Positions 18,546-28,654 of a stretch of 64,000 nt of DNA are shown here, piece after piece. Under the pieces are notes generated by a model that worked only from the letters and a program-made list of their open reading frames with translations, was not told where the DNA came from and ran no database searches. Each line of letters starts with the position of its first letter. Position 1 is the first letter of the stretch. A program made the position numbers and the translations under genes. The stretch is taken from the NCBI RefSeq assembly GCF_900090305.1, contig NZ_LT607751.1, positions 4,836,001 through 4,900,000 on the forward strand, given 5' to 3'. The DNA is from Micromonospora siamensis. Its GTDB lineage: Bacteria > Actinomycetota > Actinomycetes > Mycobacteriales > Micromonosporaceae.

Positions 18546-18571
18546 GGGGTCGGGGTGACCACCCCGACCCC
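18546..18571 (-). terminator. Terminator of the PhoX-type gene
   Basis: GGGGTCGGGGT pairs perfectly with ACCCCGACCCC around a 4-nt loop, 18 bp beyond the stop of the minus-strand gene. Confidence 0.75.
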
Positions 18572-18588
18572 TACCCACGGGTGCGCGC

Positions 18589-20064
18589 TCAGACCCCGAT
18601 CGCCCGCCAGTCACCCCAGATGGCGAAGGTCAGGCCGCGGCTGGCCTGGATGTTCACGAACAGGGTGTGCCCGTCCGGGCTGAACGTGGACCCGGCGAAC
18701 TCGTCGTCGGACCGGTCCACCCCGGTGCTGCTGACCAGCCGGTTCAACGCGATGTCGAACAGCTCGCCGCGCGGGGTCAGCCCGCGTACGTAGTTGTCGT
18801 CGACGTTGTCCTCGCAGACCACGATGGTGCCGCGCGGGCTGGTGGTGACATTGTCCGGGAAGTCCAGCACGTCGGGGCCGGGCGACTCGTAGACCAGCCG
18901 CAGCAGCTGCGCCCGGCAGTCGTACGCCCAGACCTGACCGTGCCCGTTGCCGAACCCGTCGGCGATCGGGCCGGTGGAGGTCTCCGCCGGGCCACCGCCC
19001 TGGGTGGCGGTGAAGTAGACGACCCCGTCGTCGTACGCCGAGCCCTCCAGCCGGGAGAAGTACGCGGCGCCCTGCGCCCAACCCTGCCGGGAGACGTGGG
19101 TCAACGCGGTCTCGTTGCCGGTCGGCGCCGGCTGCCCGGGCGTGTAGGGGAAACGCGGCGCCGGGTCGTCGATGTCCACCCACCGCACCGGGTAGGTGGC
19201 GTGCCGGCGCTGGCTCGCGGCCAGGTTCACGTTGGGTCGGCCCCGCACGGCGAGCATCTGCAACCGGCCGCCGTCGGCCAGCCGGCCGGTACGCATCGGA
19301 TGCTCCGACGGGGTGTAGCGGTAGAAGCCGGAGGCGAAGCCGAAGTTGTCCTCGGTCAGATAGAGGTGCCCGCCCACCGGGTCGAACGCGACCGACTCGT
19401 GGGCGAAGCGGCCGGCGGCGGTGACCGGCTGACGGTCGGCCGTGCCGTCCACGGGCACCTCGAAGACGAAGCCGTGCGGTCGGGTGAGCGGGACGTTCGA
19501 GGTGCCGGTGAAGTCGGGGCCGACGTCCGGTCCGTTGACCGTCTCCTCGCAGCTGATCCAGGCGCCCCACGGCATCCGGCCGCCGGAGCAGTTCATCATC
19601 GTGCCGTTGAGGCTGGTCCAGGCCCGGCGTACCTCGCCGAAGCGGGTGACCTCGACGGTGGTGGTGCCGCCCTGCGCCATCGGGTCGTACGCGACCGAGG
19701 CGTCGCCGAAGGCCGGGCCGGGGTTGTTGACCTCGTGGTTGCGGACCAGCCGGACGGTGTCGCCGGGGCCACGGAAGGCGCCCATGCCGTCGTGCCGGCC
19801 GGGCAGCCGGGTGCCGTCGTCCAGGACGACGGGGCTCTCGGTGTCGTGGAACGAGCGGTACCGGAAGCCTTCGGGAAGGTGCAGCCGGACCCGGCCGTCG
19901 CGCAGGTCGGGCACAGGGCCGAGGGTGGGGTGGGGCGCGGGACGGCGGCCGACCGCGCCGGCCTCGCCGCGGGCGACGAACCCGAGGAACGGGCCGCCGA
20001 GCACGGCGCCGCCCGCGGCGGCGGCAGCGCCGCGCAGCAAGGAACGCCGGTTGACATCGGGCAT
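18589..20064 (-). CDS. Tat-exported PhoX-family (DUF839) protein
   Basis: A 491-residue secreted beta-propeller-type protein. The N-terminus holds a twin-arginine signal (NRRSLLRGAAAAAGGAVLGG). Conserved PhoX-like blocks include WGAWISCEETVNGP, FEVPVDG, GRFAHESVAFDPVGGHLYLTED and STFSPDGHTLFVNIQ. PhoX enzymes are Ca/Fe-dependent alkaline phosphatases; the acidic residues of HLYLTED and TCEET-type sites are present, but DUF839 proteins of this length are often uncharacterised, so the activity is inferred. The ATG at 20064 is fixed by AAAGGAG. Confidence 0.86.
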   Translation of the reverse strand: MPDVNRRSLLRGAAAAAGGAVLGGPFLGFVARGEAGAVGRRPAPHPTLGPVPDLRDGRVRLHLPEGFRYRSFHDTESPVVLDDGTRLPGRHDGMGAFRGPGDTVRLVRNHEVNNPGPAFGDASVAYDPMAQGGTTTVEVTRFGEVRRAWTSLNGTMMNCSGGRMPWGAWISCEETVNGPDVGPDFTGTSNVPLTRPHGFVFEVPVDGTADRQPVTAAGRFAHESVAFDPVGGHLYLTEDNFGFASGFYRYTPSEHPMRTGRLADGGRLQMLAVRGRPNVNLAASQRRHATYPVRWVDIDDPAPRFPYTPGQPAPTGNETALTHVSRQGWAQGAAYFSRLEGSAYDDGVVYFTATQGGGPAETSTGPIADGFGNGHGQVWAYDCRAQLLRLVYESPGPDVLDFPDNVTTSPRGTIVVCEDNVDDNYVRGLTPRGELFDIALNRLVSSTGVDRSDDEFAGSTFSPDGHTLFVNIQASRGLTFAIWGDWRAIGV

Positions 20065-20173
20065 CGGAGACTCCTTTGTCGCCGGGCGGGCCCCGTCGGC
20101 CGGAGCCCGGTCCACAGGAGATCCTGGTCACGCCGGCGTGGGCTTGGCAACCCCTGCCCGGCGGCCCTCGGGG

Positions 20174-21037
20174 TCAGAAGTCGAGGCAGACGCAGGTCCT
20201 CATCAACTCCCGCACGTTCTCCACGTACTGCGCGTTGGGGATCACCAGCGGCCCCCTGTCGTCCTGCGGGAGCACCGCGGCGATGCCGAAGTTGTACGCC
20301 GCGATCACCGCGTTCAACAGGCAGGACTCGATCCCGCCGGTGCACAGCCCCGGGTCGAGGCGATAGTTGCCCCGGAAGTGGGTGTCGCCGATCTTCTTGG
20401 TCAGCCAGGCGAGGTAGGTCCCGCCGAGGTAGGCGTTGTCGCGGTAGTCGTGCACGTCGTAGTCCTGGCCGAAGCGCTGGTTCATCCAGTCGACCGTCTC
20501 CGGCTGGATCTGCATCAGCCCGATGCCGCCGTCGCAGGCCACCACGTCGGACTGCCAGCCGCTCTCCTGCCAGGCGGTGGCCTTGACCAGGCTCAGCGGA
20601 ATCTTGATCTCGGGGGCGCTGGTCGGCCAGTACGTCCGCCGGGCGGCGTCGGTCAGCGCGGCCTTCGCCTTCGCCCGGCTGACCGGGGTGCCCCGGTGGG
20701 TGGGCGGGCAGCCGGGCGGGTCCGGGGGCCGGGTGGCCACGGGCGCCCCGGTCTCCGCGGGTGGCGGTGTGGTCCGGCTCGCCGTGCGGGTCGGTCTCGG
20801 TTTCGGCTTGGGCTTCGGTTTCGGCGAGGCGGACCGCCGCGGGGACGGCGAGGCGGTCGGCGCGGGCGGAGAGGTCTCCTCCACCACCGGCTCGACCCAC
20901 TCCTGCTCGGTGGGTGCCGCGTCGGCGGTCACCGGCGCGCCGGCCGTCACCGGCCGCTCCGGCTGCCCGCAGCCCACCGTCGTGGCGGCCAGCGCGACCA
21001 GCATCACCGCCACCGGCCATCCCCTGCGTCGAGACAC
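20174..21037 (-). CDS. Lytic transglycosylase lipoprotein (SLT fold)
   Basis: A 287-residue lipoprotein that probably cleaves peptidoglycan glycan strands outside the membrane. The signal peptide ends at a lipobox (ALAATTVGC, Cys23). A Pro/Lys/Ser/Thr-rich spacer with a (KP)n stretch follows, then an SLT domain from about 110. The catalytic Glu is in ATAWQESGWQ, followed by GGIGLMQIQPETVDW and AYNFG, the family's motifs. The GTG at 21037 has GGGGGAGG five bases upstream. It is separated from the PhoX gene by 109 bp. Confidence 0.9.
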   Translation of the reverse strand: MSRRRGWPVAVMLVALAATTVGCGQPERPVTAGAPVTADAAPTEQEWVEPVVEETSPPAPTASPSPRRSASPKPKPKPKPRPTRTASRTTPPPAETGAPVATRPPDPPGCPPTHRGTPVSRAKAKAALTDAARRTYWPTSAPEIKIPLSLVKATAWQESGWQSDVVACDGGIGLMQIQPETVDWMNQRFGQDYDVHDYRDNAYLGGTYLAWLTKKIGDTHFRGNYRLDPGLCTGGIESCLLNAVIAAYNFGIAAVLPQDDRGPLVIPNAQYVENVRELMRTCVCLDF

Positions 21038-21476
21038 GTCGACCTCCCCCGTCGTCGGACGGACCGTAGCAAGGGTGTAGCCCCTTGTGTGGCCCCGCGC
21101 GCATCGGGCGCGCCGGGGTCGGCCCTCCCACCAGGGCCGACGGGGGTACGCCCGGAGACCGCCGGCCGCGCGGAAGCCACCCGTACGTGTGTCACCGGTC
21201 ACGGCTGCGGCGGCGAGGCCGCAGCGCCGACCCGGGCTGCGGCGCCGCCGCGTACGCTAGGAAGCCGACCAGCAGCAGGCGCGCCCGCCCGGCGTACGCG
21301 AGCCGAGATCAACGCCGGTCCCACCGCGACCGACCGTCGCAGCCGGTGGGGCGGCGGGGATGGCAGGGGCCTGGGCGTGAAATCGGTCGGAACAGCAGCT
21401 TCGACTCAGATCCGGACGCGTCCGGGGGACGACCCCGGCCCGCGCACCGGCAACCGCAGACAGGAGTATGGAGGGT
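21038..21476. other. Divergent intergenic region (439 bp)
   Basis: There is no supportable gene. On the transglycosylase side there is a dyad, CAAGGG/CCCTTG, at 21070-21087 next to a TACGGT -10-like box. On the typA side there is a TACGCT box near 21253 and a perfect 14-bp palindrome, CCGGACGCGTCCGG (21412-21425), about 50 bp before the gene. The typA leader may be long. Confidence 0.5.
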
Positions 21477-23345
<1,869 letters not shown>

Positions 23346-23360
23346 CCCACCGCGTACCAC

Positions 23361-23397
23361 CGGAGCCCGGACCGCCCGCACGGCGGCCCGGGCTCCG
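23361..23397 (+). terminator. Terminator of typA
   Basis: Two 16-nt arms (CGGAGCCCGGACCGCC and its complement, 15 of 16 paired) enclose a 5-nt loop, 15 bp past the stop. Confidence 0.82.
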
Positions 23398-23431
23398 TCG
23401 TACCGGCCCGGGGTGGGTTACCGTTCCGGAC

Positions 23432-24298
23432 ATGATCTGGGCGGAACTCGACGCGCACCTGGCCAAGGTCCCCGGCACCGTCTCGGCGTACGTAGGTCGT
23501 CCCGGCGCCGCGCCCGCCTGGACCCGGCTGCCCGACGCCACCCACTACGCGGCCAGCACCATGAAGGTCGCCGTGCTGGTCGCCCTGCTCCGCGCCGCCG
23601 AGGCCGGCGAACTGGACCTGGACACCCCGATCCCGGTGGTGAACGAGTTCGACTCCGCCCTGCCCGGCGCGCCCCGGTTCGGCTGCGACCGCGACTACGA
23701 CAACGACGAGGCGGTCTGGGAGCGCGTCGGCGGCACCGCCTCGCCGCGCTGGCTCGCCCAGCGCATGATCGTCCGGTCCAGCAACCTGGCCACCAACATC
23801 GTGCTGGGCCTGGTCGGCCTGCCGGCGGTGGCGCGGGCCTGGACGCTCGGCGGGGCCCGGCACAGCGCCACCGGCCGGGGCATCGAGGACTTCGCCGCCC
23901 GGGAGGCCGGCATCACCAACCCGGTCACCGCCGCCGACCTGGCCGCCCTGCTCGGCGCACTGGCGCTGGGCGCGCGGCGGCCCGGCCCGCTGGCCTCGCC
24001 GGCCGGCTGCGCGGCCATGCTCGACGTGCTGTGCGCCCAGGAGTTCCGCGAGGACATCGCCGCCGGGCTGCCCGAGGGCACCCGGATCGCGCACAAGAAC
24101 GGCTGGGTACGCGGGGTCCGGCACGGCGCCGGCGTGGTCTTCCCGGACGACGCCCCGCCGTACGTCATCGTCGTCTGCACCACGACCGACCTGGCCGACG
24201 GCGGCCCGAGCGGCGAAGAGGTGGAGGACGACGCCTGCCGGCTGATCGCCAACGTCTCGGCCCGCGTGTGGGCCGCCCGGCACGACCTGCCGGCCTGA
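23432..24298 (+). CDS. Class A beta-lactamase-fold serine hydrolase
   Basis: A 288-residue penicillin-recognising-type protein. SxxK is S42-T-M-K45, the SxN loop is RSSNLATN, and the KTG box is HKNGW (KNG). No signal peptide is visible, so it seems cytoplasmic, unlike true beta-lactamases. It may be a serine peptidase or esterase acting on peptides. The ATG at 23432 lies 7 nt after TACCGT, a leaderless layout. It converges on the phosphatase gene, 8 bp between stops. Confidence 0.83.
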   Translation: MIWAELDAHLAKVPGTVSAYVGRPGAAPAWTRLPDATHYAASTMKVAVLVALLRAAEAGELDLDTPIPVVNEFDSALPGAPRFGCDRDYDNDEAVWERVGGTASPRWLAQRMIVRSSNLATNIVLGLVGLPAVARAWTLGGARHSATGRGIEDFAAREAGITNPVTAADLAALLGALALGARRPGPLASPAGCAAMLDVLCAQEFREDIAAGLPEGTRIAHKNGWVRGVRHGAGVVFPDDAPPYVIVVCTTTDLADGGPSGEEVEDDACRLIANVSARVWAARHDLPA

Positions 24299-24306
24299 CC
24301 ACCGGC

Positions 24307-25104
24307 TCAGTCCAGCAGGTTCTCCCGCAGCGCCGCCACCGTCGTCGCGTCCACCCCCAACCCGTCGCGCAGGTACGCCTCGAACGAGCCGTGCACCCGC
24401 CGCACCTCGTCGTACGCGGCGTCCAGGTACTCCGGGCGCACCTCCAGCACCGGGCGCACCGTCTCCGGGTCCAGCCCCGGATGCCGGCGCCCCATCGCCT
24501 CCAGCAGCACCTCCCGCAGGCTGGCGGTCAACTCGTTGTTTCGCAGGTAGTCCGCCCGGATCGTCGCCTCGTCCACGCCGAGGGCGGTCAGCAGCACCAC
24601 GGTCAGCCAGCCGGTGCGGTCCTTGCCCGCCGAGCAGTGGAACACCAGCGGCAGGTTCCCCGGCTCCGCCGCCAGCCGCACCGCCGTCCCGAAACCGGTC
24701 CGGGCCGAGGATCCGGTGACGAACCAGCGGTAGATCGCCGCCATCGCCGCCGGCGTCCCCTCCGCGGCCAGCTCGTCGTACGCGGCCAGGTCGTGCCCGA
24801 GCAGCACCGCCGAGACGTACGTGAAGACGGGGTGGGCCGCGTCGTGCACCGGCAGGTGCACCAGCCGGGGTTCACCGGCCAGCCGGTCCGGCGGGGCGAC
24901 GTCGATCTCGGAGGCGTCCCGCAGGTCCACCACGCAGGCCGCACCCAGCTTGCCCAGCACCGGCAGGTCCTCGTCGGTGAGCCGGCCCAGCGCGGGCGTC
25001 CGGATCAACCGGCCGGCCCGTACCCGCCGCCCACCGGCGCCCAGCAGGCCGCCGAGGTCCCGTGCGTTCGGCGCCCCCACCAGTTCCCAGTCCCGTACGG
25101 TCAT
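24307..25104 (-). CDS. Tyrosine/serine phosphatase (PtpB-like, DSP fold)
   Basis: A 265-residue protein of the triple-specificity phosphatase family (Tyr_phosphatase3). The N-terminal NARDLGG motif and the P-loop HCSAGKDRTG with Cys157 and Arg163 match mycobacterial PtpB; the Lys-Asp in the P-loop is typical of phosphoinositide-active members. There is no signal peptide. The ATG at 25104 has AGGGGAG upstream. Its start faces the epimerase gene, 44 bp away. Confidence 0.9.
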   Translation of the reverse strand: MTVRDWELVGAPNARDLGGLLGAGGRRVRAGRLIRTPALGRLTDEDLPVLGKLGAACVVDLRDASEIDVAPPDRLAGEPRLVHLPVHDAAHPVFTYVSAVLLGHDLAAYDELAAEGTPAAMAAIYRWFVTGSSARTGFGTAVRLAAEPGNLPLVFHCSAGKDRTGWLTVVLLTALGVDEATIRADYLRNNELTASLREVLLEAMGRRHPGLDPETVRPVLEVRPEYLDAAYDEVRRVHGSFEAYLRDGLGVDATTVAALRENLLD

Positions 25105-25133
25105 CGACGCTCCCCTGTCCCGGCTGCCCTGCG

Positions 25134-25139
25134 TATAGG
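25134..25139 (+). promoter_or_regulatory. -10-like box TATAGG before the epimerase gene
   Basis: TATAGG ends 9 nt before the ATG at 25149, and no ribosome site is present, so the message is probably leaderless or nearly so. No clear -35 is seen. Confidence 0.4.
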
Positions 25140-25148
25140 GTGCCCGAC

Positions 25149-26246
25149 ATGACGATCGCCGCGGTACGCACCCACCGGCTTTCCGCCCCCTTGCACACCC
25201 CGTTCGTCACCGCGCTGCGCCGCGCCACCACCGTGGAGACACTGGTCGTCGAGGTGACCGACGACGAGGGACGCTCCGGTTTCGGGGAGGCGCCGCAGGT
25301 GTGGCAGGTCACCGGCGCCTCGGTCACCGGCGCCCAGGCCTGCGTGCAGGACGTGCTCGGCCCGTTGATCGCCGGCCGGGACCCCGACGACCTCGTCGCC
25401 CTGTGCGCGGAGGTGGCCCGGGCGGTGGCCGGCAACGAGTCGGCCAAGGCGGCGGTCGACGTCGCCCTGCACGACCTGGCCGCGCGACGGCTCGGCGTAC
25501 CCCTGGTGCGGCTGCTGGGTGGCACGGCCCTGCGGGTGCCCACGGACGTCACCCTGGCGGCCGGTGACCCGGCGGAGCTGGCGGCGGCCGGCCGGCAGCG
25601 CCGCACCGAGGGTTTCTCGGTGCTCAAGCTGAAGGTGGGCACGGACGCCGCGGGTGACCTGGAGCGGGTCCACGCCGTCCGGACCGCCGTCGGCCCCGGG
25701 GTGCGGATCCGGTTGGACGCCAACCAGGGCTGGACGCCTCGCGAGGCGGTCCGGGTGATCAACGGCATCGCCGACGCCGGGCTCGACGTCGAGCTGGTCG
25801 AGCAGCCGGTGGCCCGCTGGGACCTCGACGGGCTGGCCTGGGTCAGCGACCGGGTGTCGGTGCCGATCCTCGCCGACGAGTCGGTCTTCGGGGTGCGCGA
25901 CCTGGTCGAGGTGATCCGCCGTCGGGCCGCCGACCTGGTGAACGTGAAGCTGGCCAAGTGCGGTGGACTGCAACCGGCCCGGACCCTGCTCGACCTGGCC
26001 GCGGCGCACGGGGTCGGCACCCTGGTCGGTTCGATGATGGAGAGCCAGATCGGGGTGGGCGCGGCGGCGAGCCTGGTCGCCGCGTACGGGACGACGGTGG
26101 TGTCCGACCTGGACGCCGCCTGGTGGCTGGCCTGGTCCCCGGTGGTCGGCGGCATCGGGTACGAGGGCGCGACGGTGGTGCTGCCCGACGTGCCCGGGCT
26201 CGGCGTCACCGGAATTCTTGAAGCAAAGCTGCAACGTCGTGGTTGA
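25149..26246 (+). CDS. Dipeptide (L-Ala-D/L-Glu-type) epimerase, enolase superfamily
   Basis: A 365-residue enolase-superfamily enzyme. The KxK acid/base motif (LKLKVG, K160/K162), metal ligands Asp190 (DANQGW), Glu218 (VEQP) and Asp243 (ADES), and the second base Lys267 (VNVKLAKCGG) are all present, the pattern of Ala-Glu epimerases. A DxD near the C-terminus (VVSDLDAAWW) normally binds the dipeptide amino group. The next gene, an NlpC/P60 peptidase, follows 58 bp downstream, as in the Bacillus ykf murein-peptide recycling cluster. Confidence 0.91.
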   Translation: MTIAAVRTHRLSAPLHTPFVTALRRATTVETLVVEVTDDEGRSGFGEAPQVWQVTGASVTGAQACVQDVLGPLIAGRDPDDLVALCAEVARAVAGNESAKAAVDVALHDLAARRLGVPLVRLLGGTALRVPTDVTLAAGDPAELAAAGRQRRTEGFSVLKLKVGTDAAGDLERVHAVRTAVGPGVRIRLDANQGWTPREAVRVINGIADAGLDVELVEQPVARWDLDGLAWVSDRVSVPILADESVFGVRDLVEVIRRRAADLVNVKLAKCGGLQPARTLLDLAAAHGVGTLVGSMMESQIGVGAAASLVAAYGTTVVSDLDAAWWLAWSPVVGGIGYEGATVVLPDVPGLGVTGILEAKLQRRG

Positions 26247-26304
26247 TGCCCGTTGCTTTCTTTCATAGGGTCGCCTCGGGGGACGACGCGAGCGGGAGGT
26301 GCGC

Positions 26305-27207
26305 GTGGAGCTGCAACCGGGCCGGGAGGCCCTCGTCCGGGTGGCGGCGGCCACCCTGTGGACCGCACCCGAGGCGGTCCGGCCCGTCGACCGCCCCGCC
26401 CTCGCGCCCCGCACCGACATCCCCGCCTGGGTCGCCGGGATGGACGCCGAGCAGCGCGTCGGCGACTGCGTGCTGAGCCAGCTGCTCCTCGGCGAACGGG
26501 CGCTGGTCACCGAGCTGCGCCCCGACGGCTGGGCCCGGGTGGTCGCCGTCGAGCAGCCCGCCCCCGAGCTGGACCGGCGGGGCTATCCGGGCTGGCTGCC
26601 GACCGCCCAGCTGACCCCGGCCCCACCCCGGTCCGACAGCTCGGCCCGGTGCACCGTCGCCGCGCTCACCACCGACCTGCGGGAGGACGCCCACGGGCCG
26701 GTGGCCCTCGCCGGGGCCACCCTCGGCACCCGGCTGCCCCCGGCCGGGCCACCCGTGGCCGGCCGGCTGCCGCTGCACACGCCCGGTCACGCCGACCCGC
26801 TCTGGGCGGCCGAGGATGACGTGGCCCCCCTGCCCGAGGGGCATCCGGATCCGGCCGACCCGCTGGCGCTCGCCCGCCGCCTGCGCGACGTCCCGTACGT
26901 CTGGGGCGGCCTCACCCCGCACGGCGTCGACTGCTCCGGCCTGGTGCACCTGGCCTGGCGCCGGTACGGCGTCGTCCTGCCCCGCGACGCGTACGACCAG
27001 GCGCAGGCCACCACCCCGGTGCGCCTCGGCGAGGAACGCCCGGGCGACCTGTACTTCTTCGCCCGGCCGGGCCGGCGGATCCACCACGTCGGCATCGTCA
27101 CCGGCGAGCGGCGGATGCTGCACGCCTGCTACCGGCAGCGCCGGGTGGTGGAGGAGGCGCTGCCGGCCGACCGGCTGGCCACCCTGGTCGGCGCCGCCCG
27201 GGTCTGA
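26305..27207 (+). CDS. NlpC/P60 gamma-D-glutamyl peptidase with SH3-like N-terminus
   Basis: A 300-residue peptidase without a signal peptide, so probably cytoplasmic. The N-terminal ~150 residues resemble paired bacterial SH3 domains (YkfC-like); the C-terminal NlpC/P60 domain has catalytic Cys210 (HGVDCSGLVHLAW), His261 (HHVGIVTG) and His273. Cytoplasmic YkfC-type enzymes release L-Ala-D-Glu from murein peptides, which the epimerase next door would convert, so the pair is a coherent recycling pathway (inference). GTG 26305 is favoured over GTG 26299 because GGGAGG then has a proper gap. Confidence 0.88.
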   Translation: MELQPGREALVRVAAATLWTAPEAVRPVDRPALAPRTDIPAWVAGMDAEQRVGDCVLSQLLLGERALVTELRPDGWARVVAVEQPAPELDRRGYPGWLPTAQLTPAPPRSDSSARCTVAALTTDLREDAHGPVALAGATLGTRLPPAGPPVAGRLPLHTPGHADPLWAAEDDVAPLPEGHPDPADPLALARRLRDVPYVWGGLTPHGVDCSGLVHLAWRRYGVVLPRDAYDQAQATTPVRLGEERPGDLYFFARPGRRIHHVGIVTGERRMLHACYRQRRVVEEALPADRLATLVGAARV

Positions 27208-27226
27208 TCCTCCCCACGTACGCGAA

Positions 27227-27255
27227 AGGGCGCCCCGGACACGCCGAGACGCCCT
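27227..27255 (-). terminator. Terminator of the terC-family gene
   Basis: On the minus strand AGGGCG and CGCCCT enclose a further CGG/CCG stem, followed by a short T-run. It lies between the converging peptidase and terC genes. Confidence 0.55.
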
Positions 27256-27270
27256 CGCACGGTCACCGGG

Positions 27271-28269
27271 TCAGCGGCGCGCCTCGGCCAGCTCCCGGCG
27301 GCGGTCCCGGGCGGACTTGGCCAGGCTGGCCACCGTGGCGATCAGCAGGGTGCCGAGGATGACCAGCAGGGAGAGCCAGATCGGGATGTGCGGTGCCCAG
27401 CCGACGGGCTCCCCGCCGTTGATGAACGGCAGGTTGTTGTCGGCCAGCGCCTCCAGCACCAGCTTCACGCCGATGAAGCCGAGCACCACCGCGAGGCCGT
27501 AGCTGAGGTAGATCAGCCGGTCGAGCAGCCCGCCGAGCAGGAAGTAGAGCTGGCGCAGCCCCATCAGCGCGAAGACGTTCGCGGTGAAGACGAGGTAGGG
27601 CTCCTGGGTGATCCCGAAGATCGCCGGGATCGAGTCGAGCGCGAAGATCAGGTCGGTGGTGCCGATCGCGATCATGACGATCAGCATCGGGGTGAAGAGC
27701 CGCCTGCCCGCCTCGTGCGTGGTCAGCTTCGCGCCGTCGAAGTTCTTCGACAGCGGCAGCGCCTTGCGGCTCCACCGGATCAGCACGTTCTCGCTGAACT
27801 CGTCCTCGTCCGGCTCGCCCTGCCGGGCCAGGTTCACCGCGGTGTAGATGAGGAACGCGCCGAAGATGTAGAAGACCCAGGAGAACTGCGAGATCAGGGC
27901 CGCGCCGGCGGCGATGAAGCCACCGCGCATCACCAGCGCCAGCACGATGCCGATGAGCAGCACCTTCTGCTGGTACTGCCGGGGCACCGCGAAGCGCGCC
28001 ATGATGATCACGAAGACGAAGAGGTTGTCCACCGAGAGGCTGTACTCGGTGAGCCAGCCGGTGTAGAACTGGCCGGCGACGCTGCCGTCGTAGAAGAGCC
28101 ACAGCCCGGCGCCGAAGAGCAGGGCCAGGCCGACGTAGAAGCCGACCCAGAGGCTCGACTCGCGCACGCTCGGCTCGTGGGGCCGACGACCGATGATCAA
28201 CAGGTCGACGACCAGGACCGCTGTCAGTGCGACGAGGGTTCCCGCCCACACCATTCCGGACACGTTCAA
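27271..28269 (-). CDS. TerC family membrane protein, probable Mn(II) exporter
   Basis: A 332-residue protein with about eight membrane segments and the TerC/Alx motifs EYSLSVDNLFVFVIIMARF and GTTDLIFALDSIPAIFG, whose acidic residues line the metal path. Alx/TerC proteins export manganese, and the yybP-ykoY-type riboswitch in the leader supports that here. The start is inferred as TTG 28269 (GGAGG six bases upstream); GTG 28263 is an alternative. It is monocistronic. Confidence 0.92.
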   Translation of the reverse strand: MNVSGMVWAGTLVALTAVLVVDLLIIGRRPHEPSVRESSLWVGFYVGLALLFGAGLWLFYDGSVAGQFYTGWLTEYSLSVDNLFVFVIIMARFAVPRQYQQKVLLIGIVLALVMRGGFIAAGAALISQFSWVFYIFGAFLIYTAVNLARQGEPDEDEFSENVLIRWSRKALPLSKNFDGAKLTTHEAGRRLFTPMLIVMIAIGTTDLIFALDSIPAIFGITQEPYLVFTANVFALMGLRQLYFLLGGLLDRLIYLSYGLAVVLGFIGVKLVLEALADNNLPFINGGEPVGWAPHIPIWLSLLVILGTLLIATVASLAKSARDRRRELAEARR

Positions 28270-28358
28270 TCCATTCCTCCGGCAGACACGCGGCGTCGGG
28301 CACGACGGTACGCCGAGTGACGGCACGGCGTGCGGCGACGCTGACTCTGGTGACTGTC

Positions 28359-28477
28359 GGAGGTCTCTTCCGCCAGCGACCCGGGATGGGCCGCTGACCG
28401 ACGGAGCCGGGTCGGGTGCCGGGGGTTGGCGGTCGACCGTGCTGACGACTCCGTCGCGGGGGAATACTCCCCTCCTT
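28359..28477 (-). promoter_or_regulatory. yybP-ykoY-type manganese riboswitch
   Basis: The leader of the TerC gene contains, in order, AAGGAGGGGAGUA, then GUCGUCA, then a CGGCUCCGU...GGUCAGCG stem, then CGCUGGCGGAAGAGACCUCC. This matches the arrangement in Bacillus yybP (GGGGAGUAG; GUCGUCA; CCGGCU...GUUGACA; AGCAAGACCU). The 5' GGAGG pairs with the 3' CCUCC to close P1. The same CCUCC could alternatively pair with the TerC ribosome site GGAGG at 28276-28280, so Mn binding would free the ribosome site (an ON switch). A TTGACA at 28586-28591 may be the -35. The 28270-28636 gap otherwise holds the expression platform and the repeat below. Confidence 0.78.
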
Positions 28478-28592
28478 GGCCGCCATTGTTCACCATCGGC
28501 GGCCCTCAGCGCACCTCCAGGGAGCCCGATTGCCGGCAGTGTCACGTCCGGGCGCACACCGCGTACGGCGTCCTAGGAGGCTAGGTGTCAAC

Positions 28593-28654
28593 CCTCACGC
28601 CGGTCGGGACCAGCCTCACGCCGGCCGGGACCAGCCTCAGGCCGGCGGGAGCAG
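28593..28654. repeat. 21-bp tandem repeat carrying the nadR stop
   Basis: Two near-identical 21-bp units begin at 28593 and 28614 (one mismatch), and a third, diverged 20-bp unit starts at 28635. The third includes the nadR stop (28637-28639). Each unit carries the same stop trinucleotide. Confidence 0.9.
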
